Source: Phormidium tenue FACHB-886
GTDB taxonomy: Bacteria > Cyanobacteriota > Cyanobacteriia > Elainellales > Elainellaceae
Assembly: GCF_014764505.1 (NCBI RefSeq)
Contig: NZ_JACXWX010000019.1
Location: 40,144-104,143, forward strand
DNA: 64,000 nt
Direction: 5' to 3'
Shown: positions 54,148 to 63,247 of the stretch, piece after piece
Layout: every line of letters begins with the position of its first letter
How positions within the stretch are numbered: position 1 is the stretch's first letter
Position numbers and translations under genes: made by a program
Notes under the pieces: model-generated
What the model saw: the letters and a program-made list of their open reading frames with translations, nothing else
Databases searched by the model: none
What the model was told of the DNA's origin: nothing

Positions 54148-55131
54148 ATGGCAGAAACCCTCCTTTTTAATGCCCTTCGTGAAGCAATTGACGAAGAGAT
54201 GGCGCGAGACCCCTCCGTTTTAGTGCTGGGAGAAGACGTAGGGCACTATGGCGGGTCATACAAGGTCACAAAAGACCTCTACAAGAAGTACGGCGACCTG
54301 CGCGTCTTGGATACACCGATCGCCGAAAACAGCTTTACGGGTATGGCAGTTGGTGCTGCCATGACTGGGCTACGCCCGATTATTGAAGGAATGAATATGG
54401 GCTTCCTGCTGTTGGCGTTCAACCAGATCGCCAACAACGCCGGGATGCTGCGCTATACCTCTGGTGGCAACTATAAAATCCCCATGGTGATTCGTGGCCC
54501 GGGCGGGGTGGGTAGACAGCTAGGCGCAGAACACTCTCAGCGCCTAGAGGCTTACTTCCAGGGCGTTCCGGGCTTAAAGCTGGTTGCTTGCTCAACACCC
54601 TACAATGCCAAAGGCTTGCTAAAAGCCGCTATCCGCGATGACAACCCAGTGCTGTTTTTTGAGCACGTGCTGCTTTATAACCTCAAAGAAGACCTGCCTA
54701 CTGAAGAGTATGTGCTGCCGCTCGATAAAGCCGAAATAGTCCGGCAGGGCAAAGATGTAACGATCCTCACCTACTCCCGTATGCGGCATCATTGCACCAC
54801 TGCCGTCAAAACGCTGGAGAAGCAGGGCTACGATCCCGAGATAATTGACCTGATTTCTTTGAAGCCGCTGGATTTTGAGACGATCGGTGCTTCCATTCGC
54901 AAAACCCACCGCGTCATCATCGTAGAAGAATGCATGCGATCGGGCGGAATTGGAGCTGAGCTGTCTGCTTCAATCAACGATCGTTTGTTTGACGAACTCG
55001 ATGCACCGGTGCTGCGTCTTGCCTCTCAAGACATCCCAACCCCCTACAACGGCGCGTTGGAAAATCTAACGATCGTGCAGCCTCAGCAGATTGTGGAAGC
55101 GGTTCAGAAGATGGTGGCGCTGCGGGTTTAA
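54148..55131 (+). CDS. pdhB: Pyruvate dehydrogenase E1 component, beta subunit
   Basis: Beta subunit of the thiamine-diphosphate-dependent E1 of pyruvate dehydrogenase, 327 residues. Landmarks: [20 protein letters not shown] near residue 25, the [20 protein letters not shown] region near 68, [20 protein letters not shown] near 122, and [20 protein letters not shown] near 233. The alpha subunit (pdhA) is not adjacent, as in many cyanobacteria. Upstream has a repeated ATTAAACTA phrase near 54020-54035, a likely promoter region. No other gene of the complex is near. Confidence 0.95.
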   Translation: MAETLLFNALREAIDEEMARDPSVLVLGEDVGHYGGSYKVTKDLYKKYGDLRVLDTPIAENSFTGMAVGAAMTGLRPIIEGMNMGFLLLAFNQIANNAGMLRYTSGGNYKIPMVIRGPGGVGRQLGAEHSQRLEAYFQGVPGLKLVACSTPYNAKGLLKAAIRDDNPVLFFEHVLLYNLKEDLPTEEYVLPLDKAEIVRQGKDVTILTYSRMRHHCTTAVKTLEKQGYDPEIIDLISLKPLDFETIGASIRKTHRVIIVEECMRSGGIGAELSASINDRLFDELDAPVLRLASQDIPTPYNGALENLTIVQPQQIVEAVQKMVALRV

Positions 55132-55309
55132 CAGTGAGTTTAACGACAGTAGGCAGAGCCGATCGCTTACGTATGCTGCCGTGATTCACCCCTACTAGGA
55201 GAGAGAGTTTAGGCAAGGGAGCACTTGCAGCAGTGTCTTGTTTTATCCTGAAAGATCTTGGGAACACTGGAACAGAGAACTGCTAATCCCGAATGTGAAC
55301 CCACAGTCC

Positions 55310-55645
55310 ATGTTAAGCGAATCTACCATCGTTATCTTTCAGCCAACGCGCATTCTCAGCGTCGATAATTCTGTCACCCTACTAAGCTGGATTAATTTCA
55401 ACCTTGCTCAGGGTAACAAAGCGCTGCTTATAGACTTCAGCCAAGTCACATTTATGGACAGTATGGGTTTGGGCACGCTGGTGAAAGCTCATAAAGCCAT
55501 GCAAAATACAGGAGGCAGGCTGGCGCTGTGTGGGCTGCGGGGGCAAGCCCGGATGCTATTTGATATGGCAGGTATCGATGAGCTATTTGAAACTTATGCC
55601 AGCCCAAATGAATTTAAGCAAGCTTTGGTGACGGTTGGCTCTTAG
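55310..55645 (+). CDS. STAS-domain anti-sigma factor antagonist
   Basis: A 112-residue STAS domain of the SpoIIAA type. The phosphorylatable Ser is in FMDSMGLGTLVKAHKAMQN near residue 54, and LALCGLRGQARMLFDMAGI follows. It binds and releases anti-sigma factors or other partners depending on phosphorylation. I chose ATG 55310 because this gives the normal family length; an upstream TTG at 55238 would add 24 unlike residues. No partner kinase or sigma factor gene is adjacent. A strong terminator follows. Confidence 0.88.
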   Translation: MLSESTIVIFQPTRILSVDNSVTLLSWINFNLAQGNKALLIDFSQVTFMDSMGLGTLVKAHKAMQNTGGRLALCGLRGQARMLFDMAGIDELFETYASPNEFKQALVTVGS

Positions 55646-55667
55646 GATTGTGGATTAATTAACTTAA

Positions 55668-55718
55668 AAGAACTGAATAGGAGAAGTTGGCTAAGCCGAC
55701 TTCTCCTATTCAGTTCTT
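55668..55718 (+). terminator. Perfect 20-bp hairpin after STAS gene
   Basis: AAGAACTGAATAGGAGAAGT (55668-55687) and its exact reverse complement (55699-55718) enclose a middle that also pairs (GGC with GCC around TAA). A CTTTTT run follows shortly at 55722-55727. It can stop transcription from both converging genes. Confidence 0.85.
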
Positions 55719-55798
55719 GCGCTTTTTAAATTCCCGTTCCTTAAATAAATTCCTTAGAGTGCTGCACACCTGCAGAAGGGTGCTTCATCGCCTAAACT

Positions 55799-56563
55799 CT
55801 ACTGATCGCCTGCCGTTTGTGTTGCCACTGCTCTCAATTTGCTGTAGAAGTCAGAAGGTGCAGCGGTGGGAACAAATTGATCGATCTGCTCTACAGGCGA
55901 TCGATTAGCCGCCAGCGCCAGTTCCTTCATTTTGCTGATTGTTTCTGACTGGAAAACCACTACAGGCTTAAAGGCTTGGATCGGTAGCTCTTTGGCAGTC
56001 GGAGCAGCGCTGTTCTCCAAAGGTTGCTGTTCTAGAAACGCGAGCGACTCGGCTGAAGATAGCAGCTGTAGCTGGTCGGGCAACGACTGTAGCTCATCTT
56101 CTAACTGCAAATTGTCTTCTTCTTCTGGCTGTAGCTCAGTGTCTGCCGGCTCTAATTCCGACTCCGTCAGAGGTTCAGAGTTGAACGGCGCCACAGACGA
56201 CTGGCTAAGGGGTGGCGCAACTGCTGCCTTAGGCTGGGCTGGAGGAGCTTGCTTGATCCGTGTCGGAGGTTGCATCAGCAGATGCCGTGAGAAACGACCC
56301 CGCACAATTCGCTCAAACTCATGATTGAAGTGATAGAGTGGATGCCCTCTGCGTCGCCACAGCGCCAAGATTTGTTCAATTGAGCGGGCTTTGTAGCGCC
56401 CTTGATACAGTGCTTCTACTAAGGCAAGCTGTACCCACTGAGTGGGATAGCGAGACAGCCAGTATCCCACAAGCTGCTCAGGCTTCAACCCATCAAGATC
56501 GAAGCTGAAACGCGTCAGCAGATTTGCCAAATCGATCGCGGCATCCTTAACCAATTCTTTCAT
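55799..56563 (-). CDS. Conserved cyanobacterial protein of unknown function
   Basis: A 254-residue protein. The N-terminal 95 residues are a folded helical domain (AAIDLANLLTRFSFDLDGLK, YWLSRYPTQWVQLALVEALY, LALWRRRGHPLYHFNHEFER). This part is like a family of cyanobacterial proteins that pair it with a long disordered linker. The middle (about 110-190) is Pro/Glu/Ser rich and low complexity (EPADTELQPEEEDNLQLEDE). The C-terminal tail is again ordered-looking. I do not know the function. No membrane segment. Confidence 0.7.
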   Translation of the reverse strand: MKELVKDAAIDLANLLTRFSFDLDGLKPEQLVGYWLSRYPTQWVQLALVEALYQGRYKARSIEQILALWRRRGHPLYHFNHEFERIVRGRFSRHLLMQPPTRIKQAPPAQPKAAVAPPLSQSSVAPFNSEPLTESELEPADTELQPEEEDNLQLEDELQSLPDQLQLLSSAESLAFLEQQPLENSAAPTAKELPIQAFKPVVVFQSETISKMKELALAANRSPVEQIDQFVPTAAPSDFYSKLRAVATQTAGDQ

Positions 56564-57075
56564 GGCTTAGCAGGGTAAGAGGACGAAAATCCAGATCGCT
56601 TGGAACTGGAGCAGCACCCACTCAAAACTTAGCAGCTTCCAAACTTAAAACTCTCCACCTGAAGATAAGTGCTAAAGCGACAAAATTCACCTTCAGCAAA
56701 GTAAATACTTCAGCAAAGTAAATAACAGTGTAGAAACACCTTGATGGCGAAGGATGGAGTTCGACAGTCAGCAGACAGGGAAAGATAAAATACAAAGTTG
56801 TTGTAATCAGAAAGATAGTTCCGGATTAAGCAACAAACCTCAGAAATAGCTTGTAGTCGCACGCTTTAATCTTTACTGTCGCACATTTAGATAGCAATGA
56901 CTAGGGCAATACCTAAAGTGTTGGGCGCTGGATTCTACTGAATTGCGCTTGTCACAAGGGTTAGGGTAGCCTGTTTTTCGAGAGCCGTATGCCGCACGAC
57001 GCTCGAAAAACACTCAATACCGCCCTTAAAGGAAAAAGAGATAAGGTCATCAGATGTGGCAGCAATCCAACTTGC
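56564..57075. other. Gap with one hairpin
   Basis: This 512-base stretch lies between two minus-strand genes and contains the promoter of the 55.8-56.6 kb gene and the terminator of the LuxR gene (56973-57011). The tract 56680-56730 has a tandem AAAGTAAATAMYWCAGC-like repeat. No gene seen. Confidence 0.4.
56973..57011 (-). terminator. Hairpin after LuxR-type gene
   Basis: GTTTTTCGAG (56973-56982) pairs exactly with CTCGAAAAAC (57002-57011). On the minus strand it lies 65 bases past the LuxR stop. Confidence 0.6.
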
Positions 57076-57870
57076 CTAGCCGTTTGCCCATTGCACAGCA
57101 TCCCGACGAGCATGAATATTTTTGATGTGCTTTTTAACAGTGTCTTCGGCGATATAGAGCTTAGCAGCGATCGCCTTATAAGTTAGCCCTGCCCGTTTTA
57201 GCAGCCATACTTCAGTTTCTCGTTCAGTTAAACGATAGCGATAGGCTTCAGTGTAAGCACGGTACTGAGCAGACTGCTGCTGATCTTCCAACGTGACCAA
57301 TAGCAACGGTTGCTGTGGATCATCCGGGTCTAGCCAGCGCACTCGAATCCGGATTGTAGAAGTTTCAGTGTAAATTTCGTCTTCAATGATGACAGACTGC
57401 TGATATTGGCTGCGGCTTTCAATCAAGGCTTGACAGCAGAACCAGATCTGCGATGGAACTGGTGCTGTTGGGTCGGCGCAAGATGTATCGGTGCGTAGGG
57501 TATGGCAAATTTGCCGAGCGCAGCTATTATCGTAGGTTAGTTCACCGTTGTCAGTGACAATCATTATGCCATCTGGCAAACACTCCACTACCCCTTGCAG
57601 CAGGATTGGATTATTAGTGAGCTTTTGAGCTGGATTTTGGCTGGGTGAATTTTGACTAGCTGGATTTTGACTAGCTGGATTTTGGCTGGGTGAATTTTGA
57701 CTAGCTGGATTTTGATGAGGCAGTGGAGAAGCGGTAGATGAATGAGCTGGAGATTTTTTCACGATCGTCTCCATGGGTGTTTTTAGAGAAGTATGTGAAT
57801 TGAAATGACGTTCTACGGATGGGTTATTGGTTGTTAGTGAGTTTGGAGCATTCATAACGGTGTTCATCAT
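57076..57870 (-). CDS. LuxR-type regulator with PAS-like domain and repeat linker
   Basis: A 264-residue protein. Residues 1-85 are a low-complexity Asn/Pro/Ser/Gln stretch with an NPASQNSPSQ repeat. Residues 92-195 look like a PAS sensor (GVVECLPDGIMIVTDNGELT, then TIRIRVRWLDPDDPQQPLLL). The C-terminal helix-turn-helix is LuxR type (YRLTERETEVWLLKRAGLTY, IAAKLYIAEDTVKKHIKNIH). The output domain should bind DNA, and the PAS part could sense a ligand or redox state. Start at 57870 or an ATG a few codons later. It stands alone. Confidence 0.85.
   Translation of the reverse strand: MMNTVMNAPNSLTTNNPSVERHFNSHTSLKTPMETIVKKSPAHSSTASPLPHQNPASQNSPSQNPASQNPASQNSPSQNPAQKLTNNPILLQGVVECLPDGIMIVTDNGELTYDNSCARQICHTLRTDTSCADPTAPVPSQIWFCCQALIESRSQYQQSVIIEDEIYTETSTIRIRVRWLDPDDPQQPLLLVTLEDQQQSAQYRAYTEAYRYRLTERETEVWLLKRAGLTYKAIAAKLYIAEDTVKKHIKNIHARRDAVQWANG
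57629..57715. repeat. 15-bp-unit in-frame repeats in LuxR-type gene
   Basis: Units such as CTGGATTTTGACTAG and CTGGGTGAATTTTGA alternate six times or so, coding the NPASQ and NSPSQ units on the minus strand. Confidence 0.8.
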
Positions 57871-58386
57871 GGGGCTAAATGAGTGAACGGTTCAGCTGCC
57901 TCTTGGGGACTCCAGAATCTAACAGCATGAGGCGCAATTTAAGCGAGTTTCTGTTGATGAAATACTTCACCAGTTAGCAGAATCGAAGCGCTTAAACGAG
58001 CACATTTGACATTAGAGAACTCACGGAATTTTTTGAGGTAGTTCACCCTGAGGGCTTAAATCCTAGTAAAAATCACCAAGACAAAGTTGTAAACGCTGTC
58101 CTATGCCACTACAACAATTGAGCCTGTCTATTCCGGAAAAGCAATCTTGCAACCGCCCAGATTGCCATCGTTTGACGAGCCACTTTCACAATTGGCTAAA
58201 TAGTTGATGTACCAACTGAATAAGTTGAATTCTGTTGACAGAAAAACAAGTTGCTAATTATTAGCTGTTTCCGTAATTTCGCTCTGCGTAATTGTAGACA
58301 ACTTGCATCTCTCGCTTGCAGCTCTGGGATTGGTTGAATAGATTCTGTCTATTTCCAATCAAAACATAGGCAGTGACTAGCACAAG
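57871..58386. other. Gene-poor region upstream of LuxR-type gene
   Basis: The 516-base stretch is AT-rich and lies between the LuxR gene start and the end of the GNAT gene (both minus strand). No frame or RNA gene can be supported. Promoter of the LuxR gene is expected here. Confidence 0.35.
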
Positions 58387-58857
58387 CTAATTTAACTCGA
58401 TTAGCATTTCGATCGTGCTGATTCGGAAGCCGCAATCTGTGAATAATCGTCTGGCTGCTTCGTTGGGATGAGCAGTATCCAGTCGAATTTGAGTAATTCC
58501 TAGCTGTTGAAAATTAGCAATAGCTTGTTGCACCATTTGCTTTGCAATACCACCGCGCCGGTATTCATCCTCAATCCATAAATCGTGAATAAACGCATAC
58601 TGTTTAAGCCGATAGATTGGAATTTCTTGTTCAACAGTTGCAATCAGGAATCCAATCAATTGATTGTTGTCTTCAGCTACCAAGCATAAATCTCGCTGAT
58701 TTTGAATTAATCGATTGAGCCAGGATTCATAGCGTCGTTCAGGGTGTGGTAAAAATCCGTATTTTGCAGCATCCCAGTTTTCATGCAGCGCACAGATTTT
58801 TGCAATCATGGGCAGCAGATTGGCAACATCTGGAGGCTGGGCAGAGCGAATTATCAT
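58387..58857 (-). CDS. GNAT family N-acetyltransferase
   Basis: A 156-residue acetyltransferase using acetyl-CoA. Motif A is HDLWIEDEYRRGGIAKQMVQ near residue 90 with the pyrophosphate loop R-R-G-G-I-A; motif B is RLDTAHPNEAARRLFTDCGF near 130. Substrate unknown. It is divergent from a small lipoprotein gene with only 39 bases between starts, so the promoters overlap. Confidence 0.9.
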   Translation of the reverse strand: MIIRSAQPPDVANLLPMIAKICALHENWDAAKYGFLPHPERRYESWLNRLIQNQRDLCLVAEDNNQLIGFLIATVEQEIPIYRLKQYAFIHDLWIEDEYRRGGIAKQMVQQAIANFQQLGITQIRLDTAHPNEAARRLFTDCGFRISTIEMLIELN

Positions 58858-58896
58858 AGAAGTGGCTCAGTGAGGTGGCTGAGTTCAATCATTGCA

Positions 58897-59313
58897 ATGC
58901 TTCAGTTTTTCTGGCTCGGACTTGCGATCGCCCTCCTGCAGCTTGCAGCTTGCAGTGCCGTTCCCTTGCCTCAGCAGGCTGCGTCCAAACCGCCAGTTGT
59001 TGAGCCTGTCGAGCTATCTCAATCATTACAGTCTCCTAGCCCATCTTCTGTGCCATCTGCGGCTGAACCCTCTGCTGAAGTGGTTAATGCCATGCGAGCA
59101 GATCTCTCTACAACAACAGGCGTTCCTACCGCCAACATTACTCTAAAATCTGCTGAAGCAGTCAACTGGAACGATAGCTGTTTAGGGTCAGCGCGTCCAG
59201 ACGAAATTTGCCTAATGGCAGTTACACCGGGCTACCGCATTATTCTCAGTAGTCCTACAAAGGACTACGAGTTTCATAGCGATCGCCAGCGTACATTTCG
59301 CAGAGTAGACTAG
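58897..59313 (+). CDS. Small lipoprotein of unknown function
   Basis: A 138-residue protein. The N-terminus FWLGLAIALLQLAACSAVPL has a lipobox (LAAC), so it should be lipid-anchored. A Pro/Ser-rich linker (about 25-60) precedes a domain with VNAMRADLSTTTGVPTANIT, WNDSCLGSARPDEICLMAVT and GYRIILSSPTKDYEFHSD. Two Cys in that domain could form a disulfide. Such domains are common in exported cyanobacterial proteins, but I know no function. I chose ATG 58897 because it gives the lipobox at the right place. Confidence 0.8.
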   Translation: MLQFFWLGLAIALLQLAACSAVPLPQQAASKPPVVEPVELSQSLQSPSPSSVPSAAEPSAEVVNAMRADLSTTTGVPTANITLKSAEAVNWNDSCLGSARPDEICLMAVTPGYRIILSSPTKDYEFHSDRQRTFRRVD

Positions 59314-59316
59314 CGT

Positions 59317-59886
59317 TCAGCTCGCTGCCCCCACTGGCGGAAACATTGCCTGTTCAATTGCATCCAGTGCTTTGCCCAAGTCATCATTGACGACTCGAAG
59401 ATCAAACTCGTTAGCTGCAAGCATTTCAGCCCTTGCCCGCTCGAGCCGTTGGGCGATCGACTCTTCCGAATCGTGTCCCCGCTTGCGAAGCCGATGTTCT
59501 AGCTCTGCCAACGAAGGCGGCATGATGAAAACTCGAAATGCTTCTGGGAAGGACTGCTCAATTTGCCGAGCGCCAACCAACTCGATTTCTAGAACGACCC
59601 ACTTCCCCTGCTGAATCTGATACTCCACCGGCAGGCGGGGCGTGCCGTAGCAGTTGCCAGCAAATTCTGCCCACTCTAACAGTTCGTCGTCTGCCACCAT
59701 CCGATCGAATTCGTCCCGCGTCACAAAATAGTAGTGCTGCCCATGCACTTCACCAGGACGAGGTGAGCGAGTAGTTACTGAGATAGATAAATACAGCTCT
59801 GGGTGATGCGTCATCAGCAACCGCAGCAGCGTTCCCTTGCCGACACCACTAGGTCCGGTCAATACAATTAGCCTGCCTTTAGCCAT
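59317..59886 (-). CDS. gmk: Guanylate kinase
   Basis: Phosphorylates GMP to GDP with ATP. 189 residues from ATG 59886 (MAKGRLIVLTGPSGVGKGTL): P-loop GPSGVGKGT near residue 12, GMP-binding SVTTRSPRPGEVHGQHYYFV near 36, and EIELVGARQIEQSFPEAF near 100. Upstream frames add 17 unlike residues, so I trimmed them. The remA gene lies upstream on the same strand (157 bases before), the remA-gmk order seen in cyanobacteria and Firmicutes. Ends four bases after the lipoprotein gene ends, on the opposite strand. Confidence 0.96.
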   Translation of the reverse strand: MAKGRLIVLTGPSGVGKGTLLRLLMTHHPELYLSISVTTRSPRPGEVHGQHYYFVTRDEFDRMVADDELLEWAEFAGNCYGTPRLPVEYQIQQGKWVVLEIELVGARQIEQSFPEAFRVFIMPPSLAELEHRLRKRGHDSEESIAQRLERARAEMLAANEFDLRVVNDDLGKALDAIEQAMFPPVGAAS

Positions 59887-60042
59887 GATTCCACCGTGCG
59901 ATTGCGAAATGTATATCAGTATACTCCAGCGACCCAAGCATTGAGATGCATCTTAGTTAGCAGATTATTTACAGGGTGAGCGCGGTTCAGCACTGTAGCC
60001 CAAACAAGTTCAAAACTTCGCTAAGCTTAAAACCTGGAGCTG

Positions 60043-60303
60043 CTACCCTTCTCCTATATCTTTGCTTACCACAAAGCGGTTCGCAACCGTTTCAGGTTGA
60101 ATAGCGGAGAGTACGACATGCCCAGAATCAGTAATAATTACAGCTCTTGTTCGCCGTCCATAGGTAGCATCAACTAGCTGATTGCGATCGCGAGCATCAC
60201 TAATAATTCGTTTAATGGGAGCAGATTCCGGACTGACAATTGCAATAACTCGGTTAGCAGAGACGATGTTGCCAAAACCAATGTTAATTAGCTTAATATC
60301 CAT
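60043..60303 (-). CDS. remA: RemA family (DUF370) DNA-binding regulator
   Basis: An 86-residue protein with [20 protein letters not shown], then [20 protein letters not shown] and [20 protein letters not shown]: the hallmark RemA sequence. In Bacillus, RemA binds DNA as a ring-like oligomer and activates matrix and osmoprotection genes; in cyanobacteria the targets are unknown. I chose ATG 60303 because the frame's upstream part ([10 protein letters not shown]) is not conserved in the family. It precedes gmk on the same strand. A cousin seems to lie at 34.5 kb. Confidence 0.95.
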   Translation of the reverse strand: MDIKLINIGFGNIVSANRVIAIVSPESAPIKRIISDARDRNQLVDATYGRRTRAVIITDSGHVVLSAIQPETVANRFVVSKDIGEG

Positions 60304-60555
60304 AGTAAAGCGGAGCACGAAGCCAAACGGAGCCAAAAGCACATTAATTCCATGGTATCTGGAAAAATATGGACCAACAAGGATAGTTATCCTTCTATAG
60401 GCAGATATTCCTCAAATTTCCATGTAATTGAAGATTAAATTGTAAGTTTAAGAGGAATTCCTCAATTTAAACCTCCAGGATTTTAACTTAAAGCCGCAAT
60501 ATAAAGACCAAAAATTTAAACTTAAAAATTCCTTCTACTTATTCTTATCCCGCCT

Positions 60556-62304
60556 GTGCAACCCGTAGACTTCACAACCTTGACCGCAGCTTGCGCTGAA
60601 CTGAGAGCCAGTTGGCTACCAGCCAGACTGGAGCAGGTCTATCAAATCGATCGTCATACGATCGCCCTTGCCCTTCGTACCCTTGATCATCGTGGCTGGC
60701 TCACTGTGTCCTGGCATCCCCAAGCGGCAAGACTTTGCATGGGTGATGCGCCACCTCGTACCCCTGATACATTCACTTTTAGCCAGCAGCTACGGCATCA
60801 ACTAGGCGGACTGGCGCTGACGGCGATCGCCCCTGTCGCCCCCTGGGAGCGGGTGGTAGACCTCCAGTTTGCCCGTCGTCCTGGAGATACGGCACTTTGG
60901 CATTTGTATATCGAGATTATGGGCAATTACAGCAATGTCATTCTGGCAAATCAGGAGAATCTGATTGTGACGGCGGCTCACCAAGTCAGCGCCCAACAGT
61001 CTAGCGTTCGACCCATCCAGACCGGGCAAACCTACGAGCTGCCACCCGCCCTCACGGATCCTGCTCCCACGCAGACAGAACCGCAGAGCCGTTGGCAAGA
61101 GCGAATTGGCTTAGTTCCGGGTGCCTTGCGTCGCAATTTGCTTAAGCCCTACCGCGGCTTGAGTTCTGCTTTAGTGCTGTCCATGATTGAATCTGCTGCG
61201 CTTGATCCTGAACAATCGACAGAAAGCCTCAGTGCATCAGATTGGGATCGCTTGTTCGAGCGCTGGCAGGCGTGGCTGGCTGCGCTGGAGCAACAGCAGT
61301 TTCAACCAGGCTGGCGAACAACTGGCTACACGGTGCTAGGGTGGGGCAGCGATCGCCCAGAAAAAACAGTACAAACTCTGCTAAACCGCTACTACACAGA
61401 CCAACTCAATCAGCAGGTATTCACGCAGCTCCGCCATCAAATTAGCCAAAAGCTGAGCAACCTGCTGAAAAAGCTTTACGCGAAAGCAGAGGATTTTCGT
61501 TCGCGCTTGCAATTGTCTGATCAAGCCGATCGCTACCGGGAACAAGCCGATCTACTGATGGCATACCTGCATGAATGGCAACCCGGCATGAAGCAAATTG
61601 CGCTGCTTGATTTTGCCACTAGCGAACCGGTCAACATTCCGCTTGATCCTGAAAAGAATGCTGTGCAAAACGCCCAAGCGCTTTATAAACGGCATCAAAA
61701 ACTCAAGCGATCGCGCAATGCTCTAGAACCATTGCTTGCAGAAGTTCAAGCCGAAATTCTGTACTTGGAGCAAGTTGAAGTCGCGATCGCTCAAGTAGAG
61801 CAGTATGGCGATCGGGATGACTTGGCTGCGTTGATGGAAATCCGCGAAGAGTTAATTCAACAGGGCTATATGGAAGACCCTGAGCAACGCTACCGCAGCA
61901 CTGCCGAAACCACGAACTACTTGCGCTACCGTGCTCCTAATGGCTATGAGGTACTGATCGGACGCAACAATCGCCAGAACGATCAACTAACCTTCCGACT
62001 TGCGAACGATTATGATCTCTGGTTTCATACCCAGGAAATTCCGGGTAGCCATGTGCTGCTACGTCTTGACCCGGGTGCTGTTCCCGATGAAGCGGATTTG
62101 CAGTTCACTGCTGATTTGGCTGCCTACTATAGCCGTGCCCGCCAAAGCGATCGAGTCCCTGTTATTTATACAGAACCCAAGTTCGTCTTCAAACCCAAGG
62201 GTGCAAAACCGGGTATCGCAATCTACAAGCAGGAAACAGTAATTTGGGGTAACCCTCAACAGGTGGTCGCCAAAGCCTTGACGCGCCAGTTCGACAATCC
62301 CTAG
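60556..62304 (+). CDS. rqcH: RqcH/NFACT family protein, ribosome quality control
   Basis: A 582-residue protein of the Rqc2/Tae2/RqcH group, which binds stalled 50S subunits and adds Ala tails to trapped peptides. NFACT-N is at about 1-180 (WLPARLEQVYQIDRHTIALA, EIMGNYSNVILAN); helical coiled middle at about 280-430; NFACT-R at about 450-575 (YRAPNGYEVLIGRNNRQND, DLWFHTQEIPGSHVLLR, KPKGAKPGIAIYKQE). Translation starts at GTG 60556. The catalytic D/R pair (DR in the NFACT-N) is hard to place by eye. Divergent from the remA-gmk unit. Confidence 0.93.
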   Translation: MQPVDFTTLTAACAELRASWLPARLEQVYQIDRHTIALALRTLDHRGWLTVSWHPQAARLCMGDAPPRTPDTFTFSQQLRHQLGGLALTAIAPVAPWERVVDLQFARRPGDTALWHLYIEIMGNYSNVILANQENLIVTAAHQVSAQQSSVRPIQTGQTYELPPALTDPAPTQTEPQSRWQERIGLVPGALRRNLLKPYRGLSSALVLSMIESAALDPEQSTESLSASDWDRLFERWQAWLAALEQQQFQPGWRTTGYTVLGWGSDRPEKTVQTLLNRYYTDQLNQQVFTQLRHQISQKLSNLLKKLYAKAEDFRSRLQLSDQADRYREQADLLMAYLHEWQPGMKQIALLDFATSEPVNIPLDPEKNAVQNAQALYKRHQKLKRSRNALEPLLAEVQAEILYLEQVEVAIAQVEQYGDRDDLAALMEIREELIQQGYMEDPEQRYRSTAETTNYLRYRAPNGYEVLIGRNNRQNDQLTFRLANDYDLWFHTQEIPGSHVLLRLDPGAVPDEADLQFTADLAAYYSRARQSDRVPVIYTEPKFVFKPKGAKPGIAIYKQETVIWGNPQQVVAKALTRQFDNP

Positions 62305-62457
62305 CCTTTCTGTAGAGCAGTGGAATGAGGGCAAAGGGCTACCTATCCGCTCGCTCTGGCTCGATCGCTAATCGTCCTGGTGAGTTGCAAAAAATTTGGC
62401 GATCGTCGCTCCAATTGTGATATCTTAATAAAGGTGACAATTCCACTTGTCATAAAC

Positions 62458-62530
62458 GGCTCAGTAGCTCAGTGGTTAGAGCAGGGGACTCATAAGCCCA
62501 AGGTCGCAGGTTCAAATCCCGCCTGAGCCA
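62458..62530 (+). tRNA. tRNA with CAU anticodon (Met or Ile2)
   Basis: Seven perfect acceptor pairs (GGCTCAG with CTGAGCC), a good D arm (GCTC/GAGC), anticodon loop CTCATAA with CAT, and a T arm (GCAGG TTCAAAT CCCGC). The CAU anticodon fits elongator tRNA-Met or tRNA-Ile2 with lysidine. Anticodon-stem pairs at both ends (G-A and A-G) and one T-stem pair (A-C) are mismatched, which is unusual. No CCA is encoded. No other tRNA is nearby. Confidence 0.8.
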
Positions 62531-62611
62531 TCAACGAAATCAAGGCTAGAAGCGCTTCAAGGAGTTCAATCCAAGACCTAACTGAAATATCTTTTAGGCA
62601 TTTGTGAAACT

Positions 62612-62683
62612 TGTAAAACGCAGCAAAGAATGTGATCACAAACGCAGTTAGAATTGTGATCACATTCTTTGCTGCGTTTTACA
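62612..62683. repeat. Perfect 30-bp inverted repeat, 12-base loop
   Basis: Arms 62612-62641 and 62654-62683 are exact reverse complements. They contain TGTGATCACA and CGCAGCAAAGAA. The right arm covers the stop codon (62679-62681) of the truncated hydrolase, and the left arm lies 81 bases past the tRNA. Confidence 0.9.
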
Positions 62684-63182
62684 CGGGCACATCGGCGGCA
62701 AACTGGGCGTGGAATTTGTCCTGTTGGATGTAGAGGTCTTTGCCACCATCTGGTAGGTCAACGGGGGGCGCGAGGGTCGGACCAAGTGTGCTGCCTGAAT
62801 AACGTCCTGAGAGTTCAACAGCGGTTTCGCCCACATCAGGAGCAAAAGCCGCAACGTAGACTAACGCCTTCACGTTTTCGTTGTCCTTGACTGCATTCGT
62901 AATCACTGCACCCCCGTAGGAGTGTCCTACGAGCACAATGGAACCTTCAATATCCTGGAGAACGCTGGCGACATAATCGGCATCGCTTTTGACTCCGCGC
63001 AGGGGATTGGCGACAGCAACCGTCGGGTATCCCTTGGGAATCAGTTGAGACAATACACCATTCCAACTAGAAGACTCAGCAAAGGCACCGTGAACCAGGA
63101 CGATGGTCGGTTTACTGTCCTGGGCGCTGGCAGGATTCATAACAGCTCCTAAAGATGTGATGATCGTGGTGACTAAAAAGGC
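62679..63182 (-). pseudogene. Alpha/beta hydrolase, truncated at both ends
   Basis: The intact frame (62679-63140) encodes 153 residues of an exported alpha/beta hydrolase: VLVHGAFAESSSWNGVL, then GHSYGGAVITNAV with the nucleophile Ser, then VAAFAPDVGET. It stops after FHAQFAADVPV at the place of the large palindrome, so the cap and the part with the catalytic His (usually 100 further residues) are missing. Upstream in the same frame, 63141-63182 reads AFLVTTIITSLGAV and leads into MNPASAQ, a signal peptide without a start codon. The ATG at 63140 has AGGAG before it by chance or reuse. The enzyme is therefore very likely inactive. Confidence 0.78.
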
Positions 63183-63247
63183 ATCTCCACACTCTTCCAG
63201 GGCAAAGTGTCCGGTACTGAGGAAGGTGCCGAGAGTTAAATGTCAAT

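Noticed and set aside
57629..57715. Repeat cluster considered as a CRISPR array
   Set aside because: Units are 15 bp, without spacers, and code for a protein linker.
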